A stretch of 59,150 bases of DNA from Photobacterium chitinilyticum (GTDB lineage Bacteria > Pseudomonadota > Gammaproteobacteria > Enterobacterales > Vibrionaceae), in assembly GCF_004104355.1 (NCBI RefSeq), contig NZ_RJLM01000014.1:1-59150 (forward strand). The letters run 5' to 3'. Every line of letters starts with the position of its first letter. The stretch's first letter is position 1. Position numbers and translations under genes: made by a program. The notes below the pieces were generated by a model. That model was given only the letters and a program-made list of their open reading frames with translations. It searched no databases and was not told the origin of the DNA. Shown here piece after piece: positions 1 through 8,727 of the stretch.

Positions 1-149
1 AATGCTTTCGCCTTGCCGCGTTTACCTTCTCGGATTGCTTTTGCAATGCGTATTTGAAGCTTTAATACGTGCTGTTCAACGGCTTTCCAGTTAATGGTTT
101 GCCATTGAGTACCGTTAGAAGAGGCACTAACGTCGTTTGAAGCTACCAT
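1..149 (-). CDS. ltrA: Group II intron reverse transcriptase/maturase (LtrA), N-terminal fragment
   Basis: Only the first 49 codons are inside the window; the gene runs off the left edge. The start ATG is at 147-149. Residues 19-45 include WQTINWKAVEQHV and KLQIRIAKA, which match the conserved N-terminal opening of group II intron-encoded proteins just before the reverse transcriptase domain. Such proteins help splicing and copy the intron into DNA targets. The gene sits in the expected place, about 560 bases after the intron 5' end. Integrity of the catalytic domain cannot be judged. Confidence 0.85.
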   Translation of the reverse strand, partial: MVASNDVSASSNGTQWQTINWKAVEQHVLKLQIRIAKAIREGKRGKAKA

Positions 150-710
150 TTGCGTTCCTCCTTGAATAAAGTTCTTCAAATTATCTTGCAACGGGAGACC
201 AGCTAGAAGTCAGCTCGCTTTCGCGCCAGATAACAACCTGTATCCGCATCATTACAACACGGCTTTCGCTTTTCTAGCCTCCCTTACCTGCACCACTATC
301 GGCTGTCTTCGCAGACGGCTTTCCCATAGGGAGAAGTACAGGCTTACCCTGTTCCGTATGTCACGCAACGTCGGGTTAGATGCCCACTATAATGCGAAGA
401 GCGTATCGATCACGAAAGAGTACTGTCCAACCTCTTTCCTACTCTCGTGCCTTTTGGCCACAGCGTATTAACCACTTCCGCTGATCCTCATATAACGCAC
501 CTTACATGGATTCACTTACGTTCATCATACCGACACCCTAGCACTTACCCGATTTGTGGTTATCAGGAGGAACGTCCTCTCACAATTTCATTCCCGCTCA
601 GCATATTACATTGTCGGATCCGCTGCTTTATTCAGGATCCTAGGGTCATCTGGTGATACAAATTCACTCTTATCGCGGTGAACAGCGCTTCATACGACCT
701 CAGGTCGCAC
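1..710 (-). mobile_element. Group II intron, 5' part (cut by window start)
   Basis: On the minus strand the intron begins at position 710 with GTGCGACC, the usual start of a bacterial group II intron. A structured non-coding stretch of about 560 bases follows (RNA domains I to III, and the start of IV), then the maturase reading frame. The 3' part with domains V and VI lies outside the window. The host sequence just upstream (711 onward) shows no gene I recognise, so the interrupted site is probably non-coding. Short plus-strand reading frames inside the stretch are not genes. Confidence 0.85.
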
Positions 711-951
711 GGACAGAAACGTGTCAGTGGTTTTGCTAATTTAGCAGAACATGAATTAATTGAAGTATGGCAAAACTCGCTTAGATAAGTTTCTTGTAGT
801 ACTCACATCGAACACAGGCTAAGCCCCTTGACCAGTACAGTGCGTAAAATGGTAATTTGACTAATTGAATGTACAAGAAATAGGATATAAAGGCACATGA
901 CAATAATGTTCAGTTATATGCTGTATATCTTGATTTGTAAGAGCAATCCAA

Positions 952-1338
952 ATGTCTAATGTAGTTCAGTTCTCTATGTTCAGTGGTAGTAAGAAGACTA
1001 ACACTACCCCACCAATCAAATCACCAAGCCCTAAAGCTTTAAGGGAACAGGCAGCATTGACGCAAAAGAATTGCTGCTACTTTTGTGGCAAACGTAAAGA
1101 ACCAAAAGAGCTGAATTGGCTTAATAAGATTGGTTTTAAACAAAAGGCTTATGTTGTCTGCGGTACTTGTAGTTCTGAAGCTAAGTCACGTTCAATGGAT
1201 GAACTACGGATAATCCTTGCGCTGAAGGCTATGGATTTCAGAACAGTTAAGATTCAGCAGTACCTTGAGTTGAGAGATAAAGGTGTTCAGATAGACGGTG
1301 TACGTGAATACAAGTTCCACTTTGAAACTATTGAGTGA
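952..1338 (+). CDS. Hypothetical protein with two CxxC knuckles
   Basis: I do not recognise this 128-residue protein. Two cysteine pairs, CYFC (residues 43-46) and CGTC (72-75), are spaced like a treble-clef or zinc-ribbon site, so it may bind zinc and perhaps nucleic acid. The first 35 residues are rich in Ser, Thr, Pro and Lys and probably disordered; the rest is basic and helical. The ATG has only a weak ribosome site. It stands alone between the group II intron and a small lipoprotein gene, in accessory DNA. No HNH catalytic histidines are visible after the cysteines. Confidence 0.6.
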   Translation: MSNVVQFSMFSGSKKTNTTPPIKSPSPKALREQAALTQKNCCYFCGKRKEPKELNWLNKIGFKQKAYVVCGTCSSEAKSRSMDELRIILALKAMDFRTVKIQQYLELRDKGVQIDGVREYKFHFETIE

Positions 1339-1494
1339 TTATGACCATGAGCTAAAGGTGAGCCGATAAGTGAAAACCAATAACTATCGACTTCATAGAC
1401 ACTAAGTCGGGAGTAGAAAAATACCAAATGACGCTTAGTTTATTAGCTGAATACTTTTCTTCGTCAAAAACTTTGGGGCATAATTTTGTTAGAG

Positions 1495-1520
1495 GAAAGG
1501 CCATAAACATGGCCCTTTTG
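1495..1520 (+). terminator. Possible rho-independent terminator
   Basis: GGCCAT and ATGGCC form a six-pair stem around a four-base loop, with an imperfect AAA/TTT extension, and are followed by CTTTT on the plus strand. It lies about 155 bases after the CxxC gene. The stem is short, so this is tentative. Confidence 0.4.
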
Positions 1521-1573
1521 CTTGTTTATCCGCGAGGCGCATTACGGACGTTATGGTAATTGTCGTTCTTGAT

Positions 1574-1795
1574 TTACCAGCTAATCCACTGATAACCTTT
1601 CATAATCATGCAGTTATCGACCATTTCCATTTTTTCAACCTCAGAAAGCCTCGCCATCCCGATATCATATTTACATTTTGCTTCATCCATTGTAGCGACA
1701 CTGGCCTTAGTGCCAGGCTTTTCCCAGCGAGGGTTTGGTCGATTTGCGCAGGCTGTTAAGGACAAAGCGCATAAAATTAAAACTAACTGTTTCAT
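1574..1795 (-). CDS. Small lipoprotein, unknown function
   Basis: The protein is about 73 residues if started at MKQLVLILCALSLTAC, which is a clear lipoprotein signal: short positive N-terminus, hydrophobic core and lipobox LTAC. The mature part is small, with two further cysteines (CKYD and CMIMKGY) that may form a disulfide. Small lipoproteins ending in a CM-x-KGY-like motif are common and uncharacterised in Vibrionaceae. I preferred this start over an ATG two codons upstream because it gives the cleaner signal peptide. It is monocistronic. Confidence 0.7.
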   Translation of the reverse strand: MKQLVLILCALSLTACANRPNPRWEKPGTKASVATMDEAKCKYDIGMARLSEVEKMEMVDNCMIMKGYQWISW

Positions 1796-1937
1796 GTACA
1801 TAATCTTGTATATCTAAATGTATATAATACAAAGCGACCATAAAAGAATTTAATAAACAAAATTCTTAAAAAGTAGACTATTACATGACGAGAAAGCCCG
1901 CCAGTAGCATCCTTTCGAAATTATTATTAATAACCTA

Positions 1938-2423
1938 TTACTCATATTCAGAAGAGTATGTCTCTTCATAAGTATGCGAGTAAAGCTCAAATAGGTTGCC
2001 GAATGGGTCTTCTAGGTAAACCATTTTCGCTGGTTTGTTATCATCTTCTGGGTGGTAACGCATAATATCCATGCGTACCTTTCCACCAAACTTTTCAGTG
2101 CGCTCAATAACACCATGGAAGTCATCAGTTTGAAGGCAAAAATGGAAAATACCAATTCGAGAAAAATCAACGTCATGACGCTCTTGGCGCTCTTTCATTT
2201 CAAACAGCTCAACACCAATACCATCAGTAGTAACTAGGTGTGCAATGTTAAAACCTTTAAAGCCTTCACCAAAAACTGCAACACACATTCTACCGATTGC
2301 TGTTTCGCGCTCTTCTTCAACTTTGGTATTACCCATTACTACTTTAAGACCAAGAGCATTAGTATAAAACTCAACAGCTTTATCCATATCGCCTACCATG
2401 ATGCCCACATGATTCATTTTCAT
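1938..2423 (-). CDS. VOC-superfamily (glyoxalase-like) protein
   Basis: This 161-residue protein opens with MNHVGIMVGDMDKAVEFYTNALGL, the first beta-alpha-beta unit of the vicinal oxygen chelate fold. The second half ends with VYLEDPFGNLFELYSH, the usual metal-binding glutamate strand. Candidate metal ligands are the early His (HVGI), a middle His (FHFCL) and the late Glu (NLFELY). The family includes glyoxalase I, methylmalonyl-CoA epimerase and extradiol dioxygenases; the substrate cannot be told from sequence. It is monocistronic, and a long inverted repeat lies in the upstream region. Confidence 0.8.
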   Translation of the reverse strand: MKMNHVGIMVGDMDKAVEFYTNALGLKVVMGNTKVEEERETAIGRMCVAVFGEGFKGFNIAHLVTTDGIGVELFEMKERQERHDVDFSRIGIFHFCLQTDDFHGVIERTEKFGGKVRMDIMRYHPEDDNKPAKMVYLEDPFGNLFELYSHTYEETYSSEYE

Positions 2424-2489
2424 AACTTACCCCAAATTCAGATGATCAATTCGTAATTTGTTTCGATGAGGTGATTATATGGCGCCCTT

Positions 2490-2543
2490 GCCATAACTTA
2501 AAATTATCAATTTTTATTAAGATAATAATTTTAAGTTATTGCA
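2490..2543. repeat. AT-rich 18-bp inverted repeat upstream of the VOC gene
   Basis: The arms (2490-2507 and 2526-2543) share GC-N-ATAACTTAAAATTAT, with one internal mismatch, around an 18-base centre. It lies about 70 bases upstream of the VOC start, so it could be an operator for a dimeric regulator. It could also be the end of a decayed mobile element. Confidence 0.55.
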
Positions 2544-2597
2544 ATACAAGAGACGCAGAGTCGTTTAAGGACACATAAAGGCAAGAAGAACCCTTAT

Positions 2598-2720
2598 CGA
2601 CAGAAATATTATTGGCTGACGAAATTAAAAACCATGTCAGCTTGTTAACGCTTGCTTTGCACCATAAATTGACATGAAAATGAACCATAATATGGCATAA
2701 CATCACTGAGGAAGAAGCTA
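2598..2720 (+). mobile_element. Remnant of a second CAST left end
   Basis: The segment from 2642 aligns with the left end of the complete CAST (from 4703): TTGTTA-CGCTTG, then TTTGCACCATAA-TTGACAT, then GAACCATAATATGGCATAA. Similarity continues past 2730 into a shared TGTAAGAT-TTTCTT stretch. The outermost TnsB-type site is degenerate (GCTGAC survives at 2615) and no clean TGT terminus is left. Orientation matches the intact left end, so the inside of this older element faced right, toward ffs. Confidence 0.7.
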
Positions 2721-3524
2721 CATATCTGTCACATGTAAGATTTTTTCTTCCACAAACCACCAATCAAGTTCGCTGTACACACAATGCAATTAAAGCATCC
2801 ATCTGACTTCTCCCCTAACCTATGAGGAAAATATCTTGAAACCAAATAACTCCCCCTTTTTTGATTGGAAGAGCGATAGATAAATCGGGAATTGCAGCAC
2901 TATAAGCCCAGCACTCACATCAACCACTTCCCTGACGGAAGCCTGTCAGCTGTGACATTGCGCCGTCACTTCGAGTCGGTGTGCTAACAAGAATTTGCCC
3001 CAAACCTTGTCAGTGCAGTAGGGATATCACACATCACGACTGGATACTTGACCGACTTTTTCTAATCAAGCGAAATCAAAACAAATCAAAGTAAAAAGAA
3101 TGGAATGTACGGTGGTTGATGGGGAAGATGCTCAATCTAGTTGAAGTGCTTAAAGTTGATTTTTGAACAAAATCGTCGAGCAAAGCCACCGAAAAGTGAA
3201 AAGCAAGATGCATCAGTGCCTGGAGTAGAAATCAGAGGAAGGAGCCAAAGCCACACGCGCTTGCAGCCTAACTGCATCTGGAAATCAGTACGTTTGTGCT
3301 CCAGCATAACTTTGCGACAAAGCCGCCGCATCCCCTCCTCTAAATAACAGAATGTGAATTCTGTCATAATTCCACCAAATAGCTCACATAGGCGGCATCT
3401 TTTGCTGCTATGAATATGAGTGCATATATTAATAAAGCTAACCAAGCTATATCAATGAATACAGAAAAACATAACAGAGACAATTGAAACCTCAATTGAT
3501 ACGAAAACCCAAGGAATTAATATA
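2721..3524. other. Intergenic segment without a supported gene
   Basis: I see no convincing gene here. Short frames on either strand around 3140-3445 lack ribosome sites and recognisable motifs. The segment lies between the decayed CAST left end and the AidA-like gene, so it is probably degraded cargo. Confidence 0.5.
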
Positions 3525-4214
3525 ATGAAAACACATAACATCTTCATGTCTGCTGATATACATGGCATTCTCGCACACAAAAAAAACGGCAGCACAAAAA
3601 CGGTCAAAGAGCTGATTATCAGTCATTATGGCTTTGATCCCACTTCGCCTGTTCTAGACCCAGAGCTTATTGAGATCTTGCAAAACAGAACCCCCCCACT
3701 GTTCGGATGGACTGATTACAAACAAATTCCTGACTATGTCAGACTTATTTCCAGTAAAGACAGTTCTGATGGTCACAAGATTACACCTCAGGATATTGAA
3801 AACGGCAGAATCAAAAACCTATATGAACTGCAAGTTTCCGCATCTGTTGGCGACGTGGTCAGGTGGTGGGGGCATACCGTTGATGCAATGAATCCAACCC
3901 AGTGCATTATTTCGGGTATATCCCATATGCATACAACAAATTATTCATCTATAACCACGCCAGAAATCACAAACGGCAATGTCAGCTTCTATTTTGCCAG
4001 TAGGATTTACGATCAGGAACCTTCAGACGGTGTCAGAGTCGAAACCAACAGTGCATACACACTTGACTTAACAGTACCTGCAGATTGGCAGGGTAAAGTT
4101 ATCAATTATGATATTGAAATTTTGTTGTTGTCAGGACCGGCCAACACAAGTCATGGATTAATGACTTATCCAATTGCCAAACTTGTTGTTGACCCAACCA
4201 TTAACGTCAACTAA
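3525..4214 (+). CDS. AidA/PixA-family inclusion body protein
   Basis: This 229-residue protein carries VGDVVRWWGHTV (about residues 108-119) and a beta-rich region ending VINYDIEILLLS, the signature of the AidA/PixA family. PixA forms crystalline inclusions in Xenorhabdus, and AidA is quorum-regulated in Ralstonia and Burkholderia. A GGAATTAAT stretch precedes the ATG. There is no signal peptide, in line with a cytoplasmic inclusion protein. An N-terminal extension of about 70 residues before the family core is atypical. The gene stands alone in degraded accessory DNA. Confidence 0.75.
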   Translation: MKTHNIFMSADIHGILAHKKNGSTKTVKELIISHYGFDPTSPVLDPELIEILQNRTPPLFGWTDYKQIPDYVRLISSKDSSDGHKITPQDIENGRIKNLYELQVSASVGDVVRWWGHTVDAMNPTQCIISGISHMHTTNYSSITTPEITNGNVSFYFASRIYDQEPSDGVRVETNSAYTLDLTVPADWQGKVINYDIEILLLSGPANTSHGLMTYPIAKLVVDPTINVN

Positions 4215-4332
4215 TGATCTCAATCGCAAAAAGTCGAATCAAATGTGCCTCTACACATTTGATTCGAGCACACAACAGAATTGATTCAATATAAATATTT
4301 ATGGGCCTGTTGCAAAAAATTAGGCCAGTTCA

Positions 4333-4577
4333 TTATTCGAGGTGTTCAGACAGATAGTTAGGCGTAATAGTGACTGGTGACGAGGGAACAATATTCGGAC
4401 TACGGAGCGAAGGTTGAAAAGAAGTGCGTAATGACGGCTCGCAAGCCAGCAGCTTGATCACCTGCTCTTTTGCAGTTTGCTTACACCGCGTTCGCAGACT
4501 TTTCTTGGTTTCTTTTGCCAGAAACTTTACGGAAGTACCAGATACCGTGCGGAGATAACCATAGATTTGTCGTCATG
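4333..4577 (-). pseudogene. Frameshifted, truncated tyrosine recombinase (integrase) N-terminus
   Basis: Reading from ATG at 4575-4577 gives MTTNLWLSPHGIWYFRKVSG, then a stop after about 30 codons. A second frame picks up as KKSLRTRCKQTAKEQVIKLL and runs to a stop at 4333. Joined, they resemble the N-terminal SAM-like domain of a phage-type integrase. The catalytic domain with its R-H-R-Y residues is missing. The fragment starts 75 bases from the CAST duplication and points away from it, on the same strand as ffs. Before the CAST arrived it would have followed ffs closely, so it may be left from an earlier integrase-borne island. Confidence 0.7.
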
Positions 4578-4651
4578 ACAGCCTCTAGTAATACACATAA
4601 AGTGGATCACCGGAGCAGACAATTTCAGGTAAGGTATTGAATTAATTTGCC

Positions 4652-4656
4652 AAACG
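4652..4656. repeat. Target-site duplication, left copy (AAACG)
   Basis: AAACG directly precedes the left terminal TGT at 4657. The identical five bases follow the right terminus at 27115-27119. Five-base duplications are the rule for Tn7-like elements. Confidence 0.93.
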
Positions 4657-4765
4657 TGTTGCTTGCACCATAAGCTGACATAAGCGCTAACTACATATCA
4701 GATTGTTAGCGCTTGTTTTGCACCATAAGTTAGCATAAAAATGAAGCATAAGATGACATAAACTT
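4657..4765 (+). repeat. CAST left end with three TnsB-type sites
   Basis: The terminus TGTTGCT is followed by site L1 (TTGCACCATAAGCTGACATA, 4663 on). L2 (TTGCACCATAAGTTAGCATA) starts at 4718, and L3 (GAAGCATAAGATGACATAAA) at 4743. L1 and L2 are separated by a GCGCTAAC/GTTAGCGC inverted repeat at 4684-4712. Confidence 0.88.
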
Positions 4766-5081
4766 TAGCATCTTATCAATTCAGATTTCGACCTGTAAGA
4801 TACTTTCTTACAACCGCTTAATGCTCAAGAACTTTACCTCAGTATATGCTAACTCATTTGTGGACAATTTCTGTTAGGGATTGGATACTGAGGTGTCTGC
4901 ATCGGATAAGTTGGATTTGGGCAAAAAGTCGATGCTCTGCTGTTTGGTAGCATTACCGCTCCTGCAGTGGCCGAATAAAGCGGTAATTGCGGCTGTCTAT
5001 CGCCGCAATTACTATCTTAGTGCGACCCTGTGAACAATTTTATATAATTGCCTTGGTTTATGTTCACACTTCACATATTTT
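4766..5081. other. Gap between left end and first cargo gene
   Basis: No gene is supported. A GCGGTAATTGC motif is repeated in inverted form around 4979-5010 and may form a hairpin terminator for the minus-strand genes to the right. Confidence 0.4.
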
Positions 5082-5291
5082 TTATGCAAATGAAATCGTC
5101 CTAGAAAATGGTGGGTATTTTTCAGTTGCGTCTTTAATGGTAAACGTCCGTACCAGATTACCTTCTTGGTCATACTCTTCGTAAGTTTCATAATCAGAAT
5201 CAAGCCTGCCTCTATCCTTTGATTCGGATTTTATGAGTTTGTACTCATGTTCAGAGTTGAGGTTAAGTTCTTTTATGTATTCTTCGTTCAT
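5082..5291 (-). CDS. Small hypothetical protein downstream of the AvcD-like gene
   Basis: The protein has 69 residues, is acidic and rich in Glu and Tyr (SDYETYEEYDQEGNLV), and matches no family I know. The ATG at 5289-5291 is preceded by AAGGAATTAG at good ribosome-site spacing, so it is probably real. It follows the deaminase gene on the same strand after 92 bases and may be its partner, for example a regulator or immunity factor. That link is inference from position only. Confidence 0.6.
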   Translation of the reverse strand: MNEEYIKELNLNSEHEYKLIKSESKDRGRLDSDYETYEEYDQEGNLVRTFTIKDATEKYPPFSRTISFA

Positions 5292-5383
5292 ATCTAATTC
5301 CTTGTATTTATGAGATATAAGCTGTAAAAAGCCACGCTATTGGAGTGATAAATTAAACTCCAATCAAAGCTCTGAGATTGAAA

Positions 5384-7300
5384 TCAGTTAGTAGTCTGTG
5401 ACAAAACTGATTGTTCTGAGTCTTTTTGGTTTAGTTGGTTTCTAAGCTTCGCTAGTTCTTCTTCCAACTCTTTAGTTTTCTCTTTTAACTTTTTATTTTG
5501 CTCGACTAGAATTTTTTTCTTATTGGGTACATTGAGGTCTAGTCCTATCTCCAACTCATCTTTGTATGGGATGATAGGCTCAAATAATTGCTGATATGCT
5601 CTGCCTATAGCGCCACAGAAAAGCTTCAGCTTAGGAATATCGACACCACAATTAATTATGTGGTCATTGGCTACACCTGGGTATGGGTCAATGAAGATCA
5701 CGGTATCTATCTTCAGTTGATATGCCTTTTTGGCACACAACTCACATGGGCTTGCAGTAGTATATAAATACCCTTGTTTCACTGGCATTCCACCATGCTT
5801 GGATATCTGAAGAAAAGCGTTCTCTTCTGCGTGGAGAGCTCTTGTATGAACTTGGTTCTTTTCTCCATCAATGGAATTTTTTACGTCTTTAAAACAATAG
5901 GAGACGGGTTTACCATTGAATGGTTTAGCGCTCGAACCTGTAAACGAGTAAATTTCTCCAAGACTTGCCCTGAACTTAGAGTTTTCTCGTTCGAATAGGC
6001 TGAACGCAGACTCATCTTCGTTTGCTAACAAGTCTTCTGCTCTGCGCAAATTGCAAGGTGTTTGACCTTGGGCTACATTGTTCCAGCCGACTGCTTTTAT
6101 CGAGTTATCAGAGTCAGTGACAACTGCACCAACTTGTCGAGAAAGGCAACCTGAATTAAGTTTTGCGTTGTAAGCAATCTGCATACAACGCTCATCTTGA
6201 GAAGGCGTAATAAGACCAGGGTGCATGATTAGAGAGATATATTTGACCAATTGGCGTTTTAACGCCTTCAATTTATTATGATCATCAGGGTTGTATAAGT
6301 GTATGTCAGAGATTTCGATACATCTTTGTAAATCTAACGACCAGAATCGATCTTCTCCTTTAAGTGAGTCAGGGTTTTCTCTTGAGTCAATATCCTTAAT
6401 GTCCTCTTTAGAAATGCTTGATTGCGATAACAGCCTGTTGATTCTAGTCTCATTTTCCGTAGTTACGGATAGTAAATAGAACGCGGAGTACCTTTCTCTG
6501 AAGAAAAACGCTTCATAAGGGTTACGGATAGCGTCCAGCACAACGCATACGTTCTCTTTGGAACTTTTTGATTTATGCCGTAAAAGTTTTATGAGTTTGT
6601 TAACTCGTTGAGAGAATATGTAGATTCTGTCTGGATTGTAATCGGGAGATTCTGCAGTGCCAGACTTTCTTATGTTATTTCCTACTGTTTGGTACAGTTT
6701 GGTAAATGAGCCTGGTTGAATTCTGTGGAGAATTCTTTTTAGTTTGTCGGTAAACGCAGGTAACTCATTGAAGTAAAATTGGTAAATATCTTGGCTATAA
6801 AGGTTTTCTTCATGCTGCTCAGCATACCCCTTAGCTTTTGCTCTCTTGGTGTGGTAATCGGTATAGCACTCTTTTAGCTTCTTATCTAGTGCCTCACTAT
6901 TTTTTCCTAATTCTACATCTAAGGTTGATTTATAAAGCTTATCAAAATCGTTAAAAGGTAAATCCAATAAGAATGTAGAAACAACATCACTCATTCGAAT
7001 GTGGTAGAACTTACACCAGTGTTTTGAGAGATAGTTGTATACGATTCTATACTTTCTTTCTTCATCATTGCTGAATAATGCCCGATGAGGCTTAGGGGGG
7101 CTGAGCATTGAGAACGACTCTTGTTTTAGTAATTTTGATAGAGTCGTACATCCTGAGCCAGTTCTTCCTGTAAGTCCCAATATAATGAACTTTGCTCTTT
7201 CTTTATAAATTGTCTCAAGACCAGTCATTGCTTTATTTATCCTATTAGAATCAGCTATCTCCTTTTTCCTTTTGAGCTGAGAGAGCCAATGATTGTGCAT
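5384..7300 (-). CDS. avcD: AvcD/DcdV-like anti-phage deoxycytidylate deaminase
   Basis: This 638-residue protein has a P-loop kinase-like N-terminal half and a cytidine/deoxycytidylate deaminase C-terminal domain. The P-loop is GLTGRTGSGCTT (42-53). The deaminase motifs are HAEEN (490-494) and PCELC (518-522), giving the catalytic Glu and the His/Cys/Cys zinc ligands. The same architecture is found in DcdV/AvcD, which drains dCTP and dCMP during infection and blocks phage DNA synthesis. In Vibrio it is kept inactive by a small RNA, AvcI, encoded just upstream. The last 60 residues add a charged coiled coil. No strong ribosome site precedes the ATG; Met25 is an alternative start that still keeps the P-loop. 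Confidence 0.85.
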   Translation of the reverse strand: MHNHWLSQLKRKKEIADSNRINKAMTGLETIYKERAKFIILGLTGRTGSGCTTLSKLLKQESFSMLSPPKPHRALFSNDEERKYRIVYNYLSKHWCKFYHIRMSDVVSTFLLDLPFNDFDKLYKSTLDVELGKNSEALDKKLKECYTDYHTKRAKAKGYAEQHEENLYSQDIYQFYFNELPAFTDKLKRILHRIQPGSFTKLYQTVGNNIRKSGTAESPDYNPDRIYIFSQRVNKLIKLLRHKSKSSKENVCVVLDAIRNPYEAFFFRERYSAFYLLSVTTENETRINRLLSQSSISKEDIKDIDSRENPDSLKGEDRFWSLDLQRCIEISDIHLYNPDDHNKLKALKRQLVKYISLIMHPGLITPSQDERCMQIAYNAKLNSGCLSRQVGAVVTDSDNSIKAVGWNNVAQGQTPCNLRRAEDLLANEDESAFSLFERENSKFRASLGEIYSFTGSSAKPFNGKPVSYCFKDVKNSIDGEKNQVHTRALHAEENAFLQISKHGGMPVKQGYLYTTASPCELCAKKAYQLKIDTVIFIDPYPGVANDHIINCGVDIPKLKLFCGAIGRAYQQLFEPIIPYKDELEIGLDLNVPNKKKILVEQNKKLKEKTKELEEELAKLRNQLNQKDSEQSVLSQTTN

Positions 7301-7625
7301 AGTGTTTGTTATGTCTTAACACTATCTTCTTTAAGGGGGATACTCAACATGTAGCATTGCATTGGTGATATAAAGCACAATGGCTATTGCTCCAGGAGGA
7401 AGTTTATTGAGGGCTTGTTTCGATTATTTCAAATTTAATGTCCTGATACGTCGATCATCAGGCTTCAACCAATCCTCAAAGAACACCTCGAACTGAATAG
7501 CCACTGGATTGATAGATACCTTTTGGTTAAATATTTGAAGCCAATCTATGAACTACTTCGGATAACTTATTGTCATTCAAACTCGCATCAAGAGGGTGTG
7601 AACTAGTGTTCGTTCTAACGTGATG
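7301..7625 (-). other. Region upstream of avcD: possible AvcI RNA and a short gene remnant
   Basis: This is where an AvcI-type inhibitory RNA would be expected, though I cannot show one from primary sequence. On the minus strand, 7424-7560 also encodes FIDWLQIFNQKVSINPVAI and then VFFEDWLKPDDRRIRTLNLK before a stop. The frame appears broken upstream near 7560, so it looks like the C-terminal remnant of a lost gene. Confidence 0.35.
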
Positions 7626-7698
7626 TATGGAATCCACTCTCCCTAAACCACTAGGCTTCATAGTGTGAATGGGAATATTTGACTGAGAGGGTTCCATT

Positions 7699-8727
7699 AT
7701 GAATCAAGCTATTATTGGTATCGATTTGGCTAAAAACGTTCTACAAGTATGTTATATCAGCAAGCATGGAGAGTTGCTGTGCAATAAAGCGATGAGTAGA
7801 CAAAAAGCCAAAGAGTTTTTAGCCAAAACGAAACCTGCAGTTGTTGCTGTGGAAGGTTGTAATGGATGCCATTATTGGGGCCGTTTCGCACAACAGTTTG
7901 GCCATGAAGTCAGAGTAATTAACCCTAAAAAGGTCAAACGATACCTTGAAGGTCATAAAACTGATAAGAACGATGCACTTGCTATCGCAAATGCAGCATT
8001 GCAAATTGGTTTAAAATACAGTGCACCTAAAAGCCTTGAGCAACAGGCATTGCAGTCTTTAGAAAGTAGCCGTCGGTTTTTATCACGCGCCATTGTCTCT
8101 CTTGGGCAACATATCAGAGGAACTCTTCTAGGCTATGGTATTGCTACACCATGTGGTGAAAAAGGTCTAAAAGCGACTGTTGCGATAGCAATGGAGTGTG
8201 ACACTGATATTCCTAGTAGTGTTGTGAAAGTGATCTCAGCATATTGGCAGCAATACAACCTATTAAAGTCAGAGCTTAAGGCCTTAGAAAAGGCAAAAAA
8301 TGCCGTTACTCATCAAATTGAACCATGTACGCGCCTGATGCAGATAGAAGGTGTAGGTGAATCAACTGCACTAATGCTCTATACGATATTAGGAGATGGA
8401 AAGCAGTTCAAAAATGGTAGACAAGCATCTGCTTTTGTTGGGTTAACTCCCAAACAGCACAGCTCTGGTGGCAAAGTGATTATGATTGGTATCGATAAGT
8501 GTGGTGGCGTAAAAGATCTCCGCTCCTTGCTTTACCTTGGTGCAATGTCTTATATAGGTAGAATGCCTGATATACCTAAGACACAAAAAGATGCTTGGCT
8601 AGCCAAGGCTATTGAACGAATAGGCTTTAAAAAAGCTTGTATTGCTTTAGCAAACAAAACCGTCAGAACAGCATGGGCAATGCTTAGATACGAAACAGAA
8701 TACAAACCTATTTTACTTGCAGCGTAA
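7699..8727 (+). CDS. IS110/IS1111-family DEDD transposase
   Basis: The 342-residue protein starts with IIGIDLAKN, carrying the first Asp of the RuvC-like DEDD domain. AVEGCNG supplies the Glu, and KTDKNDA supplies the paired Asp residues. The C-terminal transposase_20 domain contains IEGVGESTALML and AFVGLTPKQHSSGGK with the conserved serine. Such enzymes act with a bridge (seek) RNA that pairs with both target and donor. The length is normal and the frame intact, so it may be active. GAGGGTTCCATT lies before the ATG. Confidence 0.92.
   Translation: MNQAIIGIDLAKNVLQVCYISKHGELLCNKAMSRQKAKEFLAKTKPAVVAVEGCNGCHYWGRFAQQFGHEVRVINPKKVKRYLEGHKTDKNDALAIANAALQIGLKYSAPKSLEQQALQSLESSRRFLSRAIVSLGQHIRGTLLGYGIATPCGEKGLKATVAIAMECDTDIPSSVVKVISAYWQQYNLLKSELKALEKAKNAVTHQIEPCTRLMQIEGVGESTALMLYTILGDGKQFKNGRQASAFVGLTPKQHSSGGKVIMIGIDKCGGVKDLRSLLYLGAMSYIGRMPDIPKTQKDAWLAKAIERIGFKKACIALANKTVRTAWAMLRYETEYKPILLAA

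Noticed and set aside
447-656. Plus-strand 69-residue frame
   Set aside because: Lies inside the structured RNA part of the group II intron; no ribosome site or family.
3137-3445. Overlapping frames on both strands
   Set aside because: No ribosome site, low-complexity composition and no motif; degraded DNA more likely.
4297-4335. IS6-like terminal repeat (GGCCTGTTGCAAA)
   Set aside because: Resembles IS26-type ends loosely, but no partner repeat or transposase nearby.
4621-4656. Right end of the older CAST next to the new left end
   Set aside because: An AATACCTT stretch is shared with the intact right end, but spacing differs by about 21 bases and there is no ACA terminus or TnsB site.
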